From an uncultured Collinsella sp. (GTDB lineage Bacteria > Actinomycetota > Coriobacteriia > Coriobacteriales > Coriobacteriaceae): a stretch of 64,000 nt of DNA. Under the pieces are notes generated by a model. The model made no database searches. It was not told where the DNA came from and saw only the letters and a list, made by a program, of their open reading frames with translations. The position numbers and the translations under genes were made by a program. How positions within the stretch are numbered: position 1 is the stretch's first letter; each line of letters begins with the position of its first letter. Below are positions 1 to 11,152 of the stretch, piece by piece. The stretch spans positions 22,137-86,136 of the forward strand of contig UQMU01000004.1 in the NCBI GenBank assembly GCA_900542305.1, in the 5' to 3' direction.

Positions 1-1185
1 TTCGATGCCATCGACGATCACCTGGGCGCGCTCGCCCACATGGGCCGCCGTGGCGGCAAAACCGAGCGACTCGGCCAGATCCATGGCCTCCTGGGCACGC
101 TCGAGCTTGACCTCCTCATCGACCTGGCCCTCCATCTTGGCGGCCAGGCTGCCCTCCTCACGCGAGTAGGCGAAAACGCTCGTGTAGTCAAAGCCGACGG
201 TGTCCATAAAGTCGATAAGATCGCGAAACTCGTCGTCGGTCTCGGTCGGGAAGCCAACCATGGCCGTGGAGCGAATCACAATACCGGGGATGCGCTCGCG
301 AAGGTCGCGGAACAGATCCTCGAGCTCCTGGCGCGAACCGGAGCGACGCATGGCCTTGAGGATGCGCGCATCGCAGTGCTGTACGGGGATATCGATATAG
401 GGCAGCACCTCGGGCGTATCGCGAATCGTCTCGATAAGCTCGTCGGTCATGCCCTCGGGCTGCAGATAGAGCACGCGGACCCAGACGTTATGCGGGCGCA
501 CAGCCTCGGCGACGGCACGCAGCAGCTGCGCCAGATTGCGCGGCGAGCCCTCGGCGACGTCCTCGTCGGCAAAGTCGGTGCCCCAAATGCCCGTGTCCTG
601 GCCGATCAGCACGATCTCGCGCACACCGCCGGCAACCAGGTCGCGCACCTCGGAGATAATGCTCTCAGCATTGCGCGAATGATAGCGACCGCGAATGTAG
701 GGGATCATGCAGAAGCTGCAAAAACGATTGCAGCCATCGGAAATCTTGACGTAGGCAACAGCGCCCTCGACGGTACGCTTGACCTGCGGGATATAGGCCG
801 CGATCTCACGTTCGAAACCCAGCACGCCATCGATGACCGCCACGATGCCGTCCTCCTCGTCGGCCTTCACAAAGGCAGCGACCTCAGGCAGCTCGTCAGG
901 CAGGTCATCGCCATAGCGCGACGGCACACAGCCGCACATGACGATGGGGCAGGCGCGAACGCCGTCCTGCACCTCATTGGCGAGCTCGAGCGTGGTCTCG
1001 ATGCTCTCGGACGTTGCGGAGGCGAGGAACGAGCATGTATTGACGATGGCGATATCGGCATCCTGCGGGTCGAATGCCTCCTCGTAGCCCGCAGCGGTCA
1101 AAAGAGAACGCATGCGGTCGGTGTCAACCTCGTTCTTAGCGCACCCGAGGGTGATGTAGAGCACGGAGCCCAAAGGTGTATCCAT
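1..1185 (-). CDS. rimO: Ribosomal protein S12 methylthiotransferase RimO (3' end outside window)
   Basis: Radical-SAM enzyme that adds a methylthio group to an aspartate of ribosomal protein S12. 395 codons are visible from an ATG at 1185 and no stop is reached, so the C-terminus (end of the TRAM domain) lies beyond the left edge. The N-terminal MTTase domain shows the three cluster-binding cysteines in LGCAKN (C15), NTC (C51) and CGC (C84/C86). The radical-SAM signature CNRFCSFC is at residues 152-159. The LGCAKNEVDTD motif and NTCSF separate RimO from the tRNA enzymes MiaB and MtaB; an MtaB paralogue sits near 15 kb. yajQ lies upstream with a 27-base gap. Confidence 0.93.
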   Translation of the reverse strand, partial: MDTPLGSVLYITLGCAKNEVDTDRMRSLLTAAGYEEAFDPQDADIAIVNTCSFLASATSESIETTLELANEVQDGVRACPIVMCGCVPSRYGDDLPDELPEVAAFVKADEEDGIVAVIDGVLGFEREIAAYIPQVKRTVEGAVAYVKISDGCNRFCSFCMIPYIRGRYHSRNAESIISEVRDLVAGGVREIVLIGQDTGIWGTDFADEDVAEGSPRNLAQLLRAVAEAVRPHNVWVRVLYLQPEGMTDELIETIRDTPEVLPYIDIPVQHCDARILKAMRRSGSRQELEDLFRDLRERIPGIVIRSTAMVGFPTETDDEFRDLIDFMDTVGFDYTSVFAYSREEGSLAAKMEGQVDEEVKLERAQEAMDLAESLGFAATAAHVGERAQVIVDGIE

Positions 1186-1212
1186 GTTGGAGAGCGGTCC
1201 TTTCGAATGTTA

Positions 1213-1710
1213 TTAGCGGTAGTTGGTGAACTGCAGCGGCTGGCCGTAGTCCTGGTCGCGCAGGAACTGGATCACCGTCTGAAGCGCATCCTTAGAGGCC
1301 GAGGTAACGCGCAGTTTATCGGCCTCGATGGTCACCTTGACCTTGAGCTTTTGATCCTTGATGTCCTTATTGATCTTCTTGGCGGTCGCCTGGTCAATGC
1401 CCTCGACGATATGGCCGAGCACGCGCACGGTACCGCCCGAAGCCGCCTGCGACGCGTCCCAAGAGACAGCCTTAAGATCGATGCCGCGCTTGATGAGCTT
1501 AGAGCTCAGCACGTCAATGATCTGCTTGGAGACAAAATCGGCCGGGGCATTGATCGTAAAGAGCTTGTCGCCCTTCGAAAGCTCGATGGTGGCGCCGGAG
1601 TCCTTGAGGTCATAGCGCTGAGAGATCTCGCGGGTGGTCTGTTGGAAGGCGTTATCGACCTCCTGCATATTGACCTCGGACACAACGTCGAAGCTGGAAT
1701 CTTTAGCCAT
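1213..1710 (-). CDS. yajQ: YajQ family nucleotide-binding protein
   Basis: 165 aa, full length for the YajQ (UPF0234) family. It opens with MAKDSSFDVVSEVNMQEVDNA and contains the conserved TTREISQRYDLKDS stretch. Family members bind nucleotides, with reports of cyclic-di-GMP binding in some species; the cellular role in actinobacteria is not settled. The start ATG at 1710 follows an AAAGGAA ribosome site. It lies between the RodZ-like gene and rimO on the same strand with short gaps, so it is probably co-transcribed. Confidence 0.9.
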   Translation of the reverse strand: MAKDSSFDVVSEVNMQEVDNAFQQTTREISQRYDLKDSGATIELSKGDKLFTINAPADFVSKQIIDVLSSKLIKRGIDLKAVSWDASQAASGGTVRVLGHIVEGIDQATAKKINKDIKDQKLKVKVTIEADKLRVTSASKDALQTVIQFLRDQDYGQPLQFTNYR

Positions 1711-1736
1711 GGTTCTTCCTTTCGGTACGGGGAGCC

Positions 1737-3251
1737 TTAGTAGCTGTCGTACGAATAGTCATCTGAATCGTTTGCAGTCTGGCCGTCGGATGCCGTGTCG
1801 GTACCGTCGGTAGATTGGGCGTCGGTGCCGTCGGTAGACTGGGCGTCGGTGCCGTCGGCGGTATCGGTGCCGTCGGCACTCTCACCGTCTTCGGAGTCAG
1901 TGGTCTCCTTCTTAGGAACGGTAATGGTCACGCGCGCCACGCCCGATGTCTTGGTGTCGTAGCGAACCTTTTCACCGTTCTTGGTAACCGTGACATCGGA
2001 GGGCTTGGACGTGGTGATCTCGATCGAGGACTCGGGCGTGTACTCCTGCTCAAAGGGACCGGTTGCCTGGGCGCCAAAGACCGATTTACCGTCGACCTTG
2101 ACCTCGATCCAGGCGGTCTTGCCCTTGGCAACGGAGACCTTGACCTTGATAACCTCGTCCTCTTTCTTTTTCGCGTTCGCCTTGGCGGCATCGGAATCGG
2201 CAGAATCCGTCGCCTCGTCGATGCCTTCATCCTCGTCAACAGATTCGGTCGTCTTGGAAGACTTCTTGGTCGTCGTCTTGGTGGCCGCGGGCGTCTCGGG
2301 CGTCGACTCGGGTGCAGAAGAGCCGCAGCCACGCAGGAGGACCACGATGAGCAGAATCAACAAAAGCGCCACGGCACCGATGCCGGCGTAGATGATGCGC
2401 GGATCGAGTCCATTGTTCTGGGGGGCACGTCCACCGCCGCGTCCGCGATTAGAGCCACCGCGACCGTTTACCTGCGGCATACGGCCGCGACTGCTATCGG
2501 GACGACCACGATATCCGCCTTGGCTCTGCGAGCCGCGCTGACCCGAACGCGGCGCAAGCTCGCCACGGTTCTGATAGCCACGCTGGCCAGAGCGAGGCGC
2601 CGAAGAGCGTTGCCCGTAAGGCTGCGATTGAGAACGGAGGCGCGGCGTCACCTGCGTGGTATCGGCGTCGGCATATCCACCGTGGGAACGCCCGGCAGAA
2701 ACTCCGCGATAACCACGACCGGAGTAGCCACCGTCGCCGTAACCGGCGCGGGGATCGCGACTCAACCCGCGAGCGGCGGGAAGCGCACGATCATCCGGCA
2801 TGGGCGTACTGCGAAAGCGATCTCGCTGAGAACGAATCTCCTCGCTGGAGCCCGTCTCGGTGATATAGCCCGCCTGCGGAGGGCGCTGGCCGTACCGCGT
2901 CGAGCGACCACCCTGAACCATCAGAAAGCGTCCGTTATCGACCGACGAACGCGAGTTAACGTAGCCGGCAGCATCCTGAAAACGACCGCCCTGCTGCGAG
3001 GTCTCGCGTTCATATGCCATGAGGTCATCAAAATAAGCGTTGACGACCTCGCGCGGGTTAAGCCCCAAAAAGCGAGCATAGCTCGAAATCATGCCCTGCG
3101 CATAGCCGCGCGGAGGCATCGATGCAAAGTTACCGGTCTCGAAAAACTCGATGATCTGCGGCCTGATTTTGATGGTGTTGGCGACCTGCTGGATGGAAAG
3201 GCCCATCCGGCGACGCTGCTCGAGCAGCATGTCACCAAAGCGTGCAGCCAT
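1737..3251 (-). CDS. RodZ-like helix-turn-helix membrane protein with RG-rich linker
   Basis: 504 aa. Residues 5-75 form a RodZ/HTH_25-type helix-turn-helix (LLEQRRRMGLSIQQVAN, then YAQGMISSYARFLGL). A long low-complexity linker of about 190 residues follows, rich in R, G, Q, S and Y with many RG/RGG motifs. A single transmembrane helix lies near residues 288-307 (IIYAGIGAVALLLILLIVVL). The external part contains a domain of unknown type (DUF4115-like position) and an acidic tail with tandem TDGTDAQS units. RodZ proteins link MreB-type cell-wall synthesis to the membrane; the role here is inferred from domain order. The start overlaps the ftsK stop (TGATG), so translation is coupled. Confidence 0.8.
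   Translation of the reverse strand: MAARFGDMLLEQRRRMGLSIQQVANTIKIRPQIIEFFETGNFASMPPRGYAQGMISSYARFLGLNPREVVNAYFDDLMAYERETSQQGGRFQDAAGYVNSRSSVDNGRFLMVQGGRSTRYGQRPPQAGYITETGSSEEIRSQRDRFRSTPMPDDRALPAARGLSRDPRAGYGDGGYSGRGYRGVSAGRSHGGYADADTTQVTPRLRSQSQPYGQRSSAPRSGQRGYQNRGELAPRSGQRGSQSQGGYRGRPDSSRGRMPQVNGRGGSNRGRGGGRAPQNNGLDPRIIYAGIGAVALLLILLIVVLLRGCGSSAPESTPETPAATKTTTKKSSKTTESVDEDEGIDEATDSADSDAAKANAKKKEDEVIKVKVSVAKGKTAWIEVKVDGKSVFGAQATGPFEQEYTPESSIEITTSKPSDVTVTKNGEKVRYDTKTSGVARVTITVPKKETTDSEDGESADGTDTADGTDAQSTDGTDAQSTDGTDTASDGQTANDSDDYSYDSY
1797..1868 (-). repeat. 24-base tandem repeat coding TDGTDAQS units
   Basis: Within the 3' end of the RodZ-like gene, a 24-base unit (coding T-D-G-T-D-A-Q-S) occurs twice almost identically, flanked by partial TDGTDTA units. 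It encodes an acidic, probably disordered extracytoplasmic tail. Such repeats often vary in number between strains. Confidence 0.8.
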
Positions 3252-6028
3252 CAGAATCCTCCAAACTCACGATCTTCACGTGCCATCTCGGCGTCGACAG
3301 ACTCCAACGCGGCAAGCCCCTCCTCGTCCAGCAGGACCTCGCGCGGCTTGGAACCATCGGGCGGGCCGACGACACCCTTTTCTTCCAGCATGTCCATAAT
3401 ACGCCCGGCGCGCGCATAGCCAACCTTGAGGCGGCGTTGCAGCCCAGATGTGGAGCCCAGCTGCGATTCCACCACAATATGGGCGGCCTCCCAGATAAGC
3501 GGGTCGTCATCTTGCGGTTCGGCAACGCCCGTGCGAACAATGCCGCCACCAGCCATGGACATGGAAGCGGGCGCCACGGCAGAGAGAATCTCCTCATGGT
3601 AGTCGGGCTCGCTTTGCGACTTAACGAACTCGACAATCTCGTTGATTTCGTCATCCGAGACAAAGCAGCCCTGGATACGGCGGGGCTTGCCCCAGTCGAC
3701 CTTGGAGAACAGCATGTCGCCCAAACCGGTGAGCTTTTCGGCACCCATCTGGTCGATGATGACGCGCGAGTCGATGCCCGTGGCGACGTTAAAGGCGATG
3801 CGGTTGGTGATATTGGCCTTGATGAGGCCCGTCACCACGTTGGAGCTGGGGCGCTGCGTGGCCACGATAAGATGAATACCGGCGGCACGGCCCAGCTGTG
3901 CAATACGCACGATCGAGGCCTCGACATCCTTACCGGCGACCATCATCAGGTCCGAGAGCTCGTCAATGATGATGACCAGGTAGGGCATCTTTTGCGGCGG
4001 GTTGTCGTAATGCTCAAACTCGCCGGCAGCCTGCTTTTCGTTGTAGGTCGAGATCTTACGCACGTTAAGACGCTCGAAGACCTTCAGGCGACGCTCCATC
4101 TCGGACACGGCCCATTGCAGAGCGCTCGCGGCCTGCTTGGGCTCGGTCACTACAGGCACGTAAAGATGCGGCAGACCGTTATAGCCCGCAAGCTCGACGC
4201 GCTTGGGGTCGACCATGATCAGGCGAACATCCTCGGGAAGGGCGCGCATGAGCAGGGTCGTAATGATGGAATTGATCATCACCGACTTACCAGAACCGGT
4301 CGTACCGGCAATAAGCAGGTGGGGCATCTTGGCGAGGTCGGCGACAACCGGCGTGCCCTCGGCATCGCGGCCGATGGCCAGCTCGAGCGGGCCGCCCTTC
4401 ACATAGGGCAGCACGTCGCCCAAATTGACGTTTTGGCGCTTGCGATTGGGAATCTCGATGCCCACGAGCGAGGTGCCGGGGATTGGGGCAAAGATGCGCA
4501 CCGACTGAGCAGCGAGCGAAAGCGCGATATCGTCCTCGAGGCTCGAAATCTTGCTCACGCGCTCGCCCTCGCCAGGTTGCAGCTTAAAGGTCGTCACCGT
4601 GGGGCCGGCGATCCAGCCGACCACGCGGGCACTGCGGCCAAACTCAAGCAACGTGGACTGAAGCGACTCGGCAGTCTGCTCAAGTTCCTTGTCAGAAGAC
4701 GCGGAGGATGCCGACTGCGGGTTGGCATGCAGGATTTCGAGCGGCGGAAGCTTGAGGCCGTCCTCTTCTTCGCCCTCGTTATCTGCGGTGCCGCCATCCG
4801 CTCCCCCATCGCTAGCCGCAGCCGATTCGACAGCACTCGAGGCAGGCACATCGGCAACCTTGGAATGCTTCAAGAAGTCGGGAATCTGAGGTGCTGCCGA
4901 AACAGGATTCACGGCAAACGGCGGCTCGGACTCGTCGATCTTATCGGGGTCGTCTTCCATCGAAAGCTGACCGGTTACCTGGTCGCGCTTTGCATGGCGA
5001 CGCGGCAGCAAAGTTGTCTTTGCGGTCTCAATCGGAGCCTCGTCGTCCTCGTCATCGCCCTCGGTGAGCTCAATCTCGCTATCGGACCAAGACGGGTCAG
5101 GCTCACTCGTATTCAACTTGGGTGTGGCCTTGCCCTTCTTGACATGACGGCGCGGCATCAGCGTCGTCTTAGCGCGCTCGGCCTCCACGGCATCGGATAC
5201 GTCGACAAACGGATCCTCGTCCTCGTCGTCATCGTCCAAAACCGGGTCTACATCGTTACCCATGACCGTGGTCACGGCAGCATCAGAGCCCTTTTGACGA
5301 AGAATGCTCAGGTGCGGACGGGCAACGCCGGGCACCGACAGGGCTTCGTCGTCACCCCACGGGCTGGCGTTGACATCGGCACGACGGCGCTCGGCAAAAT
5401 CGGCCGCGCGGTCGCGAGCAGAGCGCAAAACGCCGCCAACCGAAAAGCCGATGATGACCAAGCCCACGACGACAAGGCCCAACAGGACCACCATCGCGAT
5501 AGGCTTACCCAGGGCATTCTGCAGCGCACTCGCAATAAACGCACCGATGTAGCCACCCGAGGCGGACAGATTTTGCGGCGTGAACATAAGGTCACACGAG
5601 TCGCTCGTACCCGGCACCACCAGCGAAAGAATGGAGACAACGGCGATAAAGACCACGGCTCCGCCCGCGACCGAGCGAATGTTGAGCGGCGAGTCCTCGC
5701 CTAAAAAGAGCGTGGCGGCAAACAGCAAAATGACGATCGGCAGCACGTAGGCGCCCAGACCAAAGCCCAGGTGGTAGAAACCGGCAACCGCAGCCGTAAC
5801 GGGTGCAGTCGCCGGCGAAATCACGGCAATGAAGGACGCAATCGCCAAAACGGCGATGACCACGCCGGCGATATCGCGGTTGGCCGAGGGCTCCACCAAG
5901 GGCTCAAAATCGTCGAAGTCCGCCTCGTGGCCCTTATTGGCACGCAGATGGGAACCGGCACCCTTAGCAGATGCCGGTTGGTTATTGGCCTTATTACCTT
6001 TGGCGTTTTGTGCAGATCCGCGCGCCAA
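3251..6028 (-). CDS. ftsK: DNA translocase FtsK/SpoIIIE
   Basis: 925 aa hexameric ATPase that pumps chromosomal DNA through the division septum. About four transmembrane helices lie in residues 50-210. A long acidic linker with repeated TTLxPRRHxK motifs follows (near residues 290-360). The motor domain carries Walker A GTTGSGKS near residue 575 and the VIIIDELSDL Walker B region. A C-terminal winged-helix gamma domain (WEAAHIVVESQLGSTSGLQRRLKVGYARAGRIMD) reads KOPS-type sequences. The start is TTG, preceded by GGAGG and placed just after the RNase J stop. The 3' end overlaps the start of the RodZ-like gene. Confidence 0.95.
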   Translation of the reverse strand: MARGSAQNAKGNKANNQPASAKGAGSHLRANKGHEADFDDFEPLVEPSANRDIAGVVIAVLAIASFIAVISPATAPVTAAVAGFYHLGFGLGAYVLPIVILLFAATLFLGEDSPLNIRSVAGGAVVFIAVVSILSLVVPGTSDSCDLMFTPQNLSASGGYIGAFIASALQNALGKPIAMVVLLGLVVVGLVIIGFSVGGVLRSARDRAADFAERRRADVNASPWGDDEALSVPGVARPHLSILRQKGSDAAVTTVMGNDVDPVLDDDDEDEDPFVDVSDAVEAERAKTTLMPRRHVKKGKATPKLNTSEPDPSWSDSEIELTEGDDEDDEAPIETAKTTLLPRRHAKRDQVTGQLSMEDDPDKIDESEPPFAVNPVSAAPQIPDFLKHSKVADVPASSAVESAAASDGGADGGTADNEGEEEDGLKLPPLEILHANPQSASSASSDKELEQTAESLQSTLLEFGRSARVVGWIAGPTVTTFKLQPGEGERVSKISSLEDDIALSLAAQSVRIFAPIPGTSLVGIEIPNRKRQNVNLGDVLPYVKGGPLELAIGRDAEGTPVVADLAKMPHLLIAGTTGSGKSVMINSIITTLLMRALPEDVRLIMVDPKRVELAGYNGLPHLYVPVVTEPKQAASALQWAVSEMERRLKVFERLNVRKISTYNEKQAAGEFEHYDNPPQKMPYLVIIIDELSDLMMVAGKDVEASIVRIAQLGRAAGIHLIVATQRPSSNVVTGLIKANITNRIAFNVATGIDSRVIIDQMGAEKLTGLGDMLFSKVDWGKPRRIQGCFVSDDEINEIVEFVKSQSEPDYHEEILSAVAPASMSMAGGGIVRTGVAEPQDDDPLIWEAAHIVVESQLGSTSGLQRRLKVGYARAGRIMDMLEEKGVVGPPDGSKPREVLLDEEGLAALESVDAEMAREDREFGGF

Positions 6029-6029
6029 A

Positions 6030-7700
6030 CTAAACCTCCATGACGACCGGGATGATCATCGGACGGGTGCGCGTACGGCTCCAGATAAAGTTAGAAAGCG
6101 AATCACGCACGGCCTTACGAATAGCATCGGAACCGCTGCTCGTAAAGCTGAACTTGCCCTTCTCGATCGTCTTCATGATGGACGCGGAGGCATCCTCGGA
6201 GAACTGGTCGTCGATGGCAAACGAGACGCCGCGGCCCGAGAACTCGATGGCCTCGATTTTCTTATGCTTAAGCGAGACGATGGCAACAGCGGTAACCATA
6301 CCGTCGTTGGCGAGCTTCTGACGATCGCGCAGGACGATGGGGTCGGTATCGCCGATACGCAGGCCGTCGACGTAGACGACGCCGGACTCGACGGGCGTAC
6401 CGCGTTTGACGATACCGCCGCGCATCTCGAGCGTGTCGCCGTTATCGAGGATAAAGATATGATCGTCCTTGATGCCCATCTTGCGAGCCAGCTGGGCATG
6501 GGCGCGCAGATGCACGGCTTCACCGTGAACCGGCATAAAGTACGTGGGCTTGGCCATGGCCATCAGGAGCTTGAGCTCCTCCTGGCTACCGTGGCCCGAG
6601 ACGTGGACAAGAGCGCGGTTCTTATCCCACACGTCGCAACCGAGCTTGGCCAGGCTGTTGACGACCTGCTGGACGGCCTTCTCGTTACCGGGGACCGGCG
6701 TTGCCGAGAGGATGACGGTATCGCCCTCGTGGATGGAGAGCGTCTTGTGTTCGCCGTTGGCCATGCGCGAAAGGGCCGACAGGGGCTCGCCCTGCGAACC
6801 GGTGCACATGACGACGATCTTGTCGTCAGGCAGGTTGTCGATATCGAAGGCATCGATGATATCGGCGTCATCGATGTTGAGGTAACCGAGCTCGCGCGCC
6901 ACGCGGGTGTTGGTGAGCATGGAGCGACCGGTCACGACGACCTTGCGGCCACACTTGCGGGCGGCGTCGCAGATCTGCTGCAGACGATGGATGTGGCTCG
7001 AGAACGACGCGACGAACACGCGGCCCGGAGCATTCTTGATGGCATGCAGCAGATTGGGGCCAACCTCGGCCTCGGACTTGGTAAAACCGGGGACCGTGGC
7101 GTTGGTGGAGTCGGACAGCAGCAGGTCGATGCCCTGCTTGGCAAAGCGGCTGATAGCGGCATAGTCGGGCGTGACACCGTCGATGGGCGTCTGGTCGAGC
7201 TTAAAGTCGCCGGTGTGCATAACGGTGCCCTGGTTGGTGCGGATGAACACGCCCAGAGCGCCCGGGATTGAGTGCGTCATCGAGAAGAAGTCGAGCGAAA
7301 TGCCACCCAGATTGACGTGGCTACCGCCCTTGACCTCACGGAACTTGGGTGCACGAATACGAAACTCGGAGAGCTTACCCTCGATAAAGCCAAGCGTCAG
7401 CTTGCTCGAGAAGATGGGCACCTTGTTGTTGAGGTCCTGCAGCAGATACGGTAGCGAACCGGTGTGGTCCTCGTGGCCGTGAGTGACGACGATGCCGCGG
7501 AGCTTTTCCTCGTTCTCCAGAACATAGGTGTAATCCGGGAGTACCAGATCGATACCAGGCTGGGAGTCATCCGGGAACATGAGACCGGCGTCGACGAGCA
7601 CCATGTCGTCGCCGCACTCGAAGACCGTCATGTTCTTGCCGATGCCGTCAAGGCCACCGAGCGGAATGATCTTCAAGGGAGATGATTTTTTAGCTGCCAT
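6030..7700 (-). CDS. rnj: Ribonuclease J
   Basis: 556 aa metallo-beta-lactamase/beta-CASP ribonuclease with 5'-3' exo- and endonuclease activity in mRNA decay and rRNA maturation. The zinc site motif HGHEDHTG lies near residue 74. Later motifs include MHTGDFKLD, the beta-CASP segment SFSSHIHR and PVHGE near residue 390. The C-terminal domain ends in WSRTRTRPMIIPVVMEV. This is the usual length for an actinobacterial RNase J. ftsK follows with a two-base spacing and is likely co-transcribed. pnp, encoding another degradation enzyme, lies upstream across a 640-base gap. Confidence 0.95.
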   Translation of the reverse strand: MAAKKSSPLKIIPLGGLDGIGKNMTVFECGDDMVLVDAGLMFPDDSQPGIDLVLPDYTYVLENEEKLRGIVVTHGHEDHTGSLPYLLQDLNNKVPIFSSKLTLGFIEGKLSEFRIRAPKFREVKGGSHVNLGGISLDFFSMTHSIPGALGVFIRTNQGTVMHTGDFKLDQTPIDGVTPDYAAISRFAKQGIDLLLSDSTNATVPGFTKSEAEVGPNLLHAIKNAPGRVFVASFSSHIHRLQQICDAARKCGRKVVVTGRSMLTNTRVARELGYLNIDDADIIDAFDIDNLPDDKIVVMCTGSQGEPLSALSRMANGEHKTLSIHEGDTVILSATPVPGNEKAVQQVVNSLAKLGCDVWDKNRALVHVSGHGSQEELKLLMAMAKPTYFMPVHGEAVHLRAHAQLARKMGIKDDHIFILDNGDTLEMRGGIVKRGTPVESGVVYVDGLRIGDTDPIVLRDRQKLANDGMVTAVAIVSLKHKKIEAIEFSGRGVSFAIDDQFSEDASASIMKTIEKGKFSFTSSGSDAIRKAVRDSLSNFIWSRTRTRPMIIPVVMEV

Positions 7701-7742
7701 AGGTTAGTGTGGTTTCCTTTCTTCGAAACGGGTCTGGAACAA

Positions 7743-7775
7743 CCGGCGGGGCGCTTCTGGCAAACCGACCGCCGG
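7743..7775 (-). other. Hairpin in the RNase J leader
   Basis: CCGGCGG at 7743-7749 pairs perfectly with CCGCCGG at 7769-7775, giving a 7-bp stem about 45 bases upstream of the rnj start codon. It could stabilise the 5' end or take part in autoregulation. That role is inference; no T-run follows, so it is not a terminator. Confidence 0.4.
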
Positions 7776-7888
7776 GAACGTACAAACATGCATCATAGAG
7801 TCGACGCAGTAACCTCAGTATGATACCCATTTGCCCACCAACAGACCACCCATGCATCAAAGCCCCATCTGAACTGGTCCATCCCGCC

Positions 7889-8021
7889 GGTTTCCCGTGG
7901 GGCGGGCACTGATGAAGTTTCCTGCTCTACAGTCCTGCTCACGACGGAGGCCACATTAAGTGGCCTCCTGTTCGTGCGGAACTCGCGATAAACTTCATCA
8001 GTGCCCGCCCCACGGGAAACC
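7889..8021. repeat. Structured repeat copy A, bounded by perfect 32-bp inverted repeats
   Basis: The arms at 7889-7920 and 7990-8021 are perfect reverse complements over 32 bases (starting GGTTTCCCGTGGGGCGGG). Between them lies a second stem-loop, GGAGGCCAC at 7946-7954 with GTGGCCTCC at 7960-7968 around ATTAA. The whole unit can fold as one long hairpin. The inner part (about 7912-7998) recurs in inverted orientation at 8176-8262. It carries no coding capacity and sits between the rnj promoter region and the pnp terminator. It could be a mobile MITE-like element or a structured RNA. Confidence 0.8.
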
Positions 8022-8175
8022 TGCCAAATAGAGACAGGTTTATTTTGGTCGGTTTTATCTGGGAAGATGCTGCTGCGGCTATCTACAGATCTGTAATCTG
8101 ACTACTGAATAGACTGTCTAACTAAATAGCGAGCGGCATTAACCAGCCCTTTTGCTTGCGCCCGGGAGGGACGCA

Positions 8176-8262
8176 TATGAAGTTTATCGCGAGTTCCGCA
8201 CGCAAAGGAAAGCACTTAATATGCTCTCCGTGCGAGCAGGACTGTAGAGCAGGAAACTTTAC
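8176..8262. repeat. Structured repeat copy B (inverted copy of 7912-7998)
   Basis: On the minus strand this copy matches copy A over about 85 bases, including AGTTTCCTGCTCTACAGTCC and CGGAACTCGCGATAAACTTC. It lacks the outer 32-bp arms. The inner stem reads GGAGAGCA ... TGCTTTCC, against GGAGGCCAC ... GTGGCCTCC in copy A. The paired positions change together, so the stem is kept. The 154 bases between copies (8022-8175) show nothing recognisable. Confidence 0.75.
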
Positions 8263-8282
8263 CTGCGGCCCCGCCGAGAATA

Positions 8283-8314
8283 GCAAAAGGGCGACCCCCT
8301 TAGGAGTCGCCCTT
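8283..8314 (-). terminator. Terminator of pnp
   Basis: On the minus strand, AAGGGCGAC pairs with GTCGCCCTT around a short loop, followed by TTTTGC. It lies 24 bases downstream of the pnp stop. Confidence 0.85.
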
Positions 8315-8337
8315 GTTGAGCTGCTTATGTACGGCTG

Positions 8338-10584
<2,247 letters not shown>

Positions 10585-10687
10585 TGTTCTCCTTTACCCC
10601 ACAGGCCCCTTGCCTGCGGGCTTCTCATGTGACGCGGGCCCCCTGCCCCCGCCACGCTTCAGAGCGTGATTGTTCACGCCCTTACAC

Positions 10688-10719
10688 AAAAAGAGCGCCC
10701 CGCTGCGCAGGACGCTCTT
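10688..10719 (-). terminator. Terminator after rpsO
   Basis: On the minus strand the stem AAGAGCGTCCTGC pairs with GCGGGGCGCTCTT around a short loop (one or two mismatches), followed by TTTTTG. It separates rpsO from pnp and probably allows read-through or RNase processing. Confidence 0.8.
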
Positions 10720-10735
10720 AGCATGTACAAATCCG

Positions 10736-11014
10736 TTACTGGATGTTGTCGCGGATGCCCAGAGCCTTGATGAGCTCACGGTACTCGACGATGTCGTTCT
10801 TCTTGATGTAGGAGAGAAGACGACGACGACGGCCAACGAGCATGAGCAGGCCACGACGGGTGTGGAAGTCCTTCTGGTGGGACTTCATGTGCTCGGTCAG
10901 CTCCTTGATGCGCTCGGACAGGATGGCGACCTGAACCTTGGGGTTACCGGTATCGACCGGGGAGTTACCGAACTGGGCGGTCAGCTCCGCCTTGCGCTCT
11001 TTGGAAACAGTCAT
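10736..11014 (-). CDS. rpsO: 30S ribosomal protein S15
   Basis: 92 aa, standard S15 length. The ATG at 11014 (MTVSKERKAEL) follows GAAAGGTGAAACA; longer in-frame extensions upstream lack an appropriate ribosome site. It contains the family signature HxKDFHTRRGLLMLVGRRRRLLSY. It binds 16S rRNA early in 30S assembly. It is followed by its own terminator and then pnp. Confidence 0.96.
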   Translation of the reverse strand: MTVSKERKAELTAQFGNSPVDTGNPKVQVAILSERIKELTEHMKSHQKDFHTRRGLLMLVGRRRRLLSYIKKNDIVEYRELIKALGIRDNIQ

Positions 11015-11152
11015 TGTTTCACCTTTCGTTTCGCGTCGCCCGTGGGCGACTCTATTCGCCTCGGACTGAGAAGCCGCCGGTGGAGCGAACATCCAAGGTC
11101 GAGGTACCAACAGGTCGGTATGTTACCACAAGCGACGCGCGCCTGCGCATCA

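Noticed and set aside
8043..8052. TTTTGGTCGG on the plus strand, one unit of the competence box
   Set aside because: Single unit without the 11-base partner and no gene start nearby; expected by chance. The same holds for TTTTGGTCAG at 60405.
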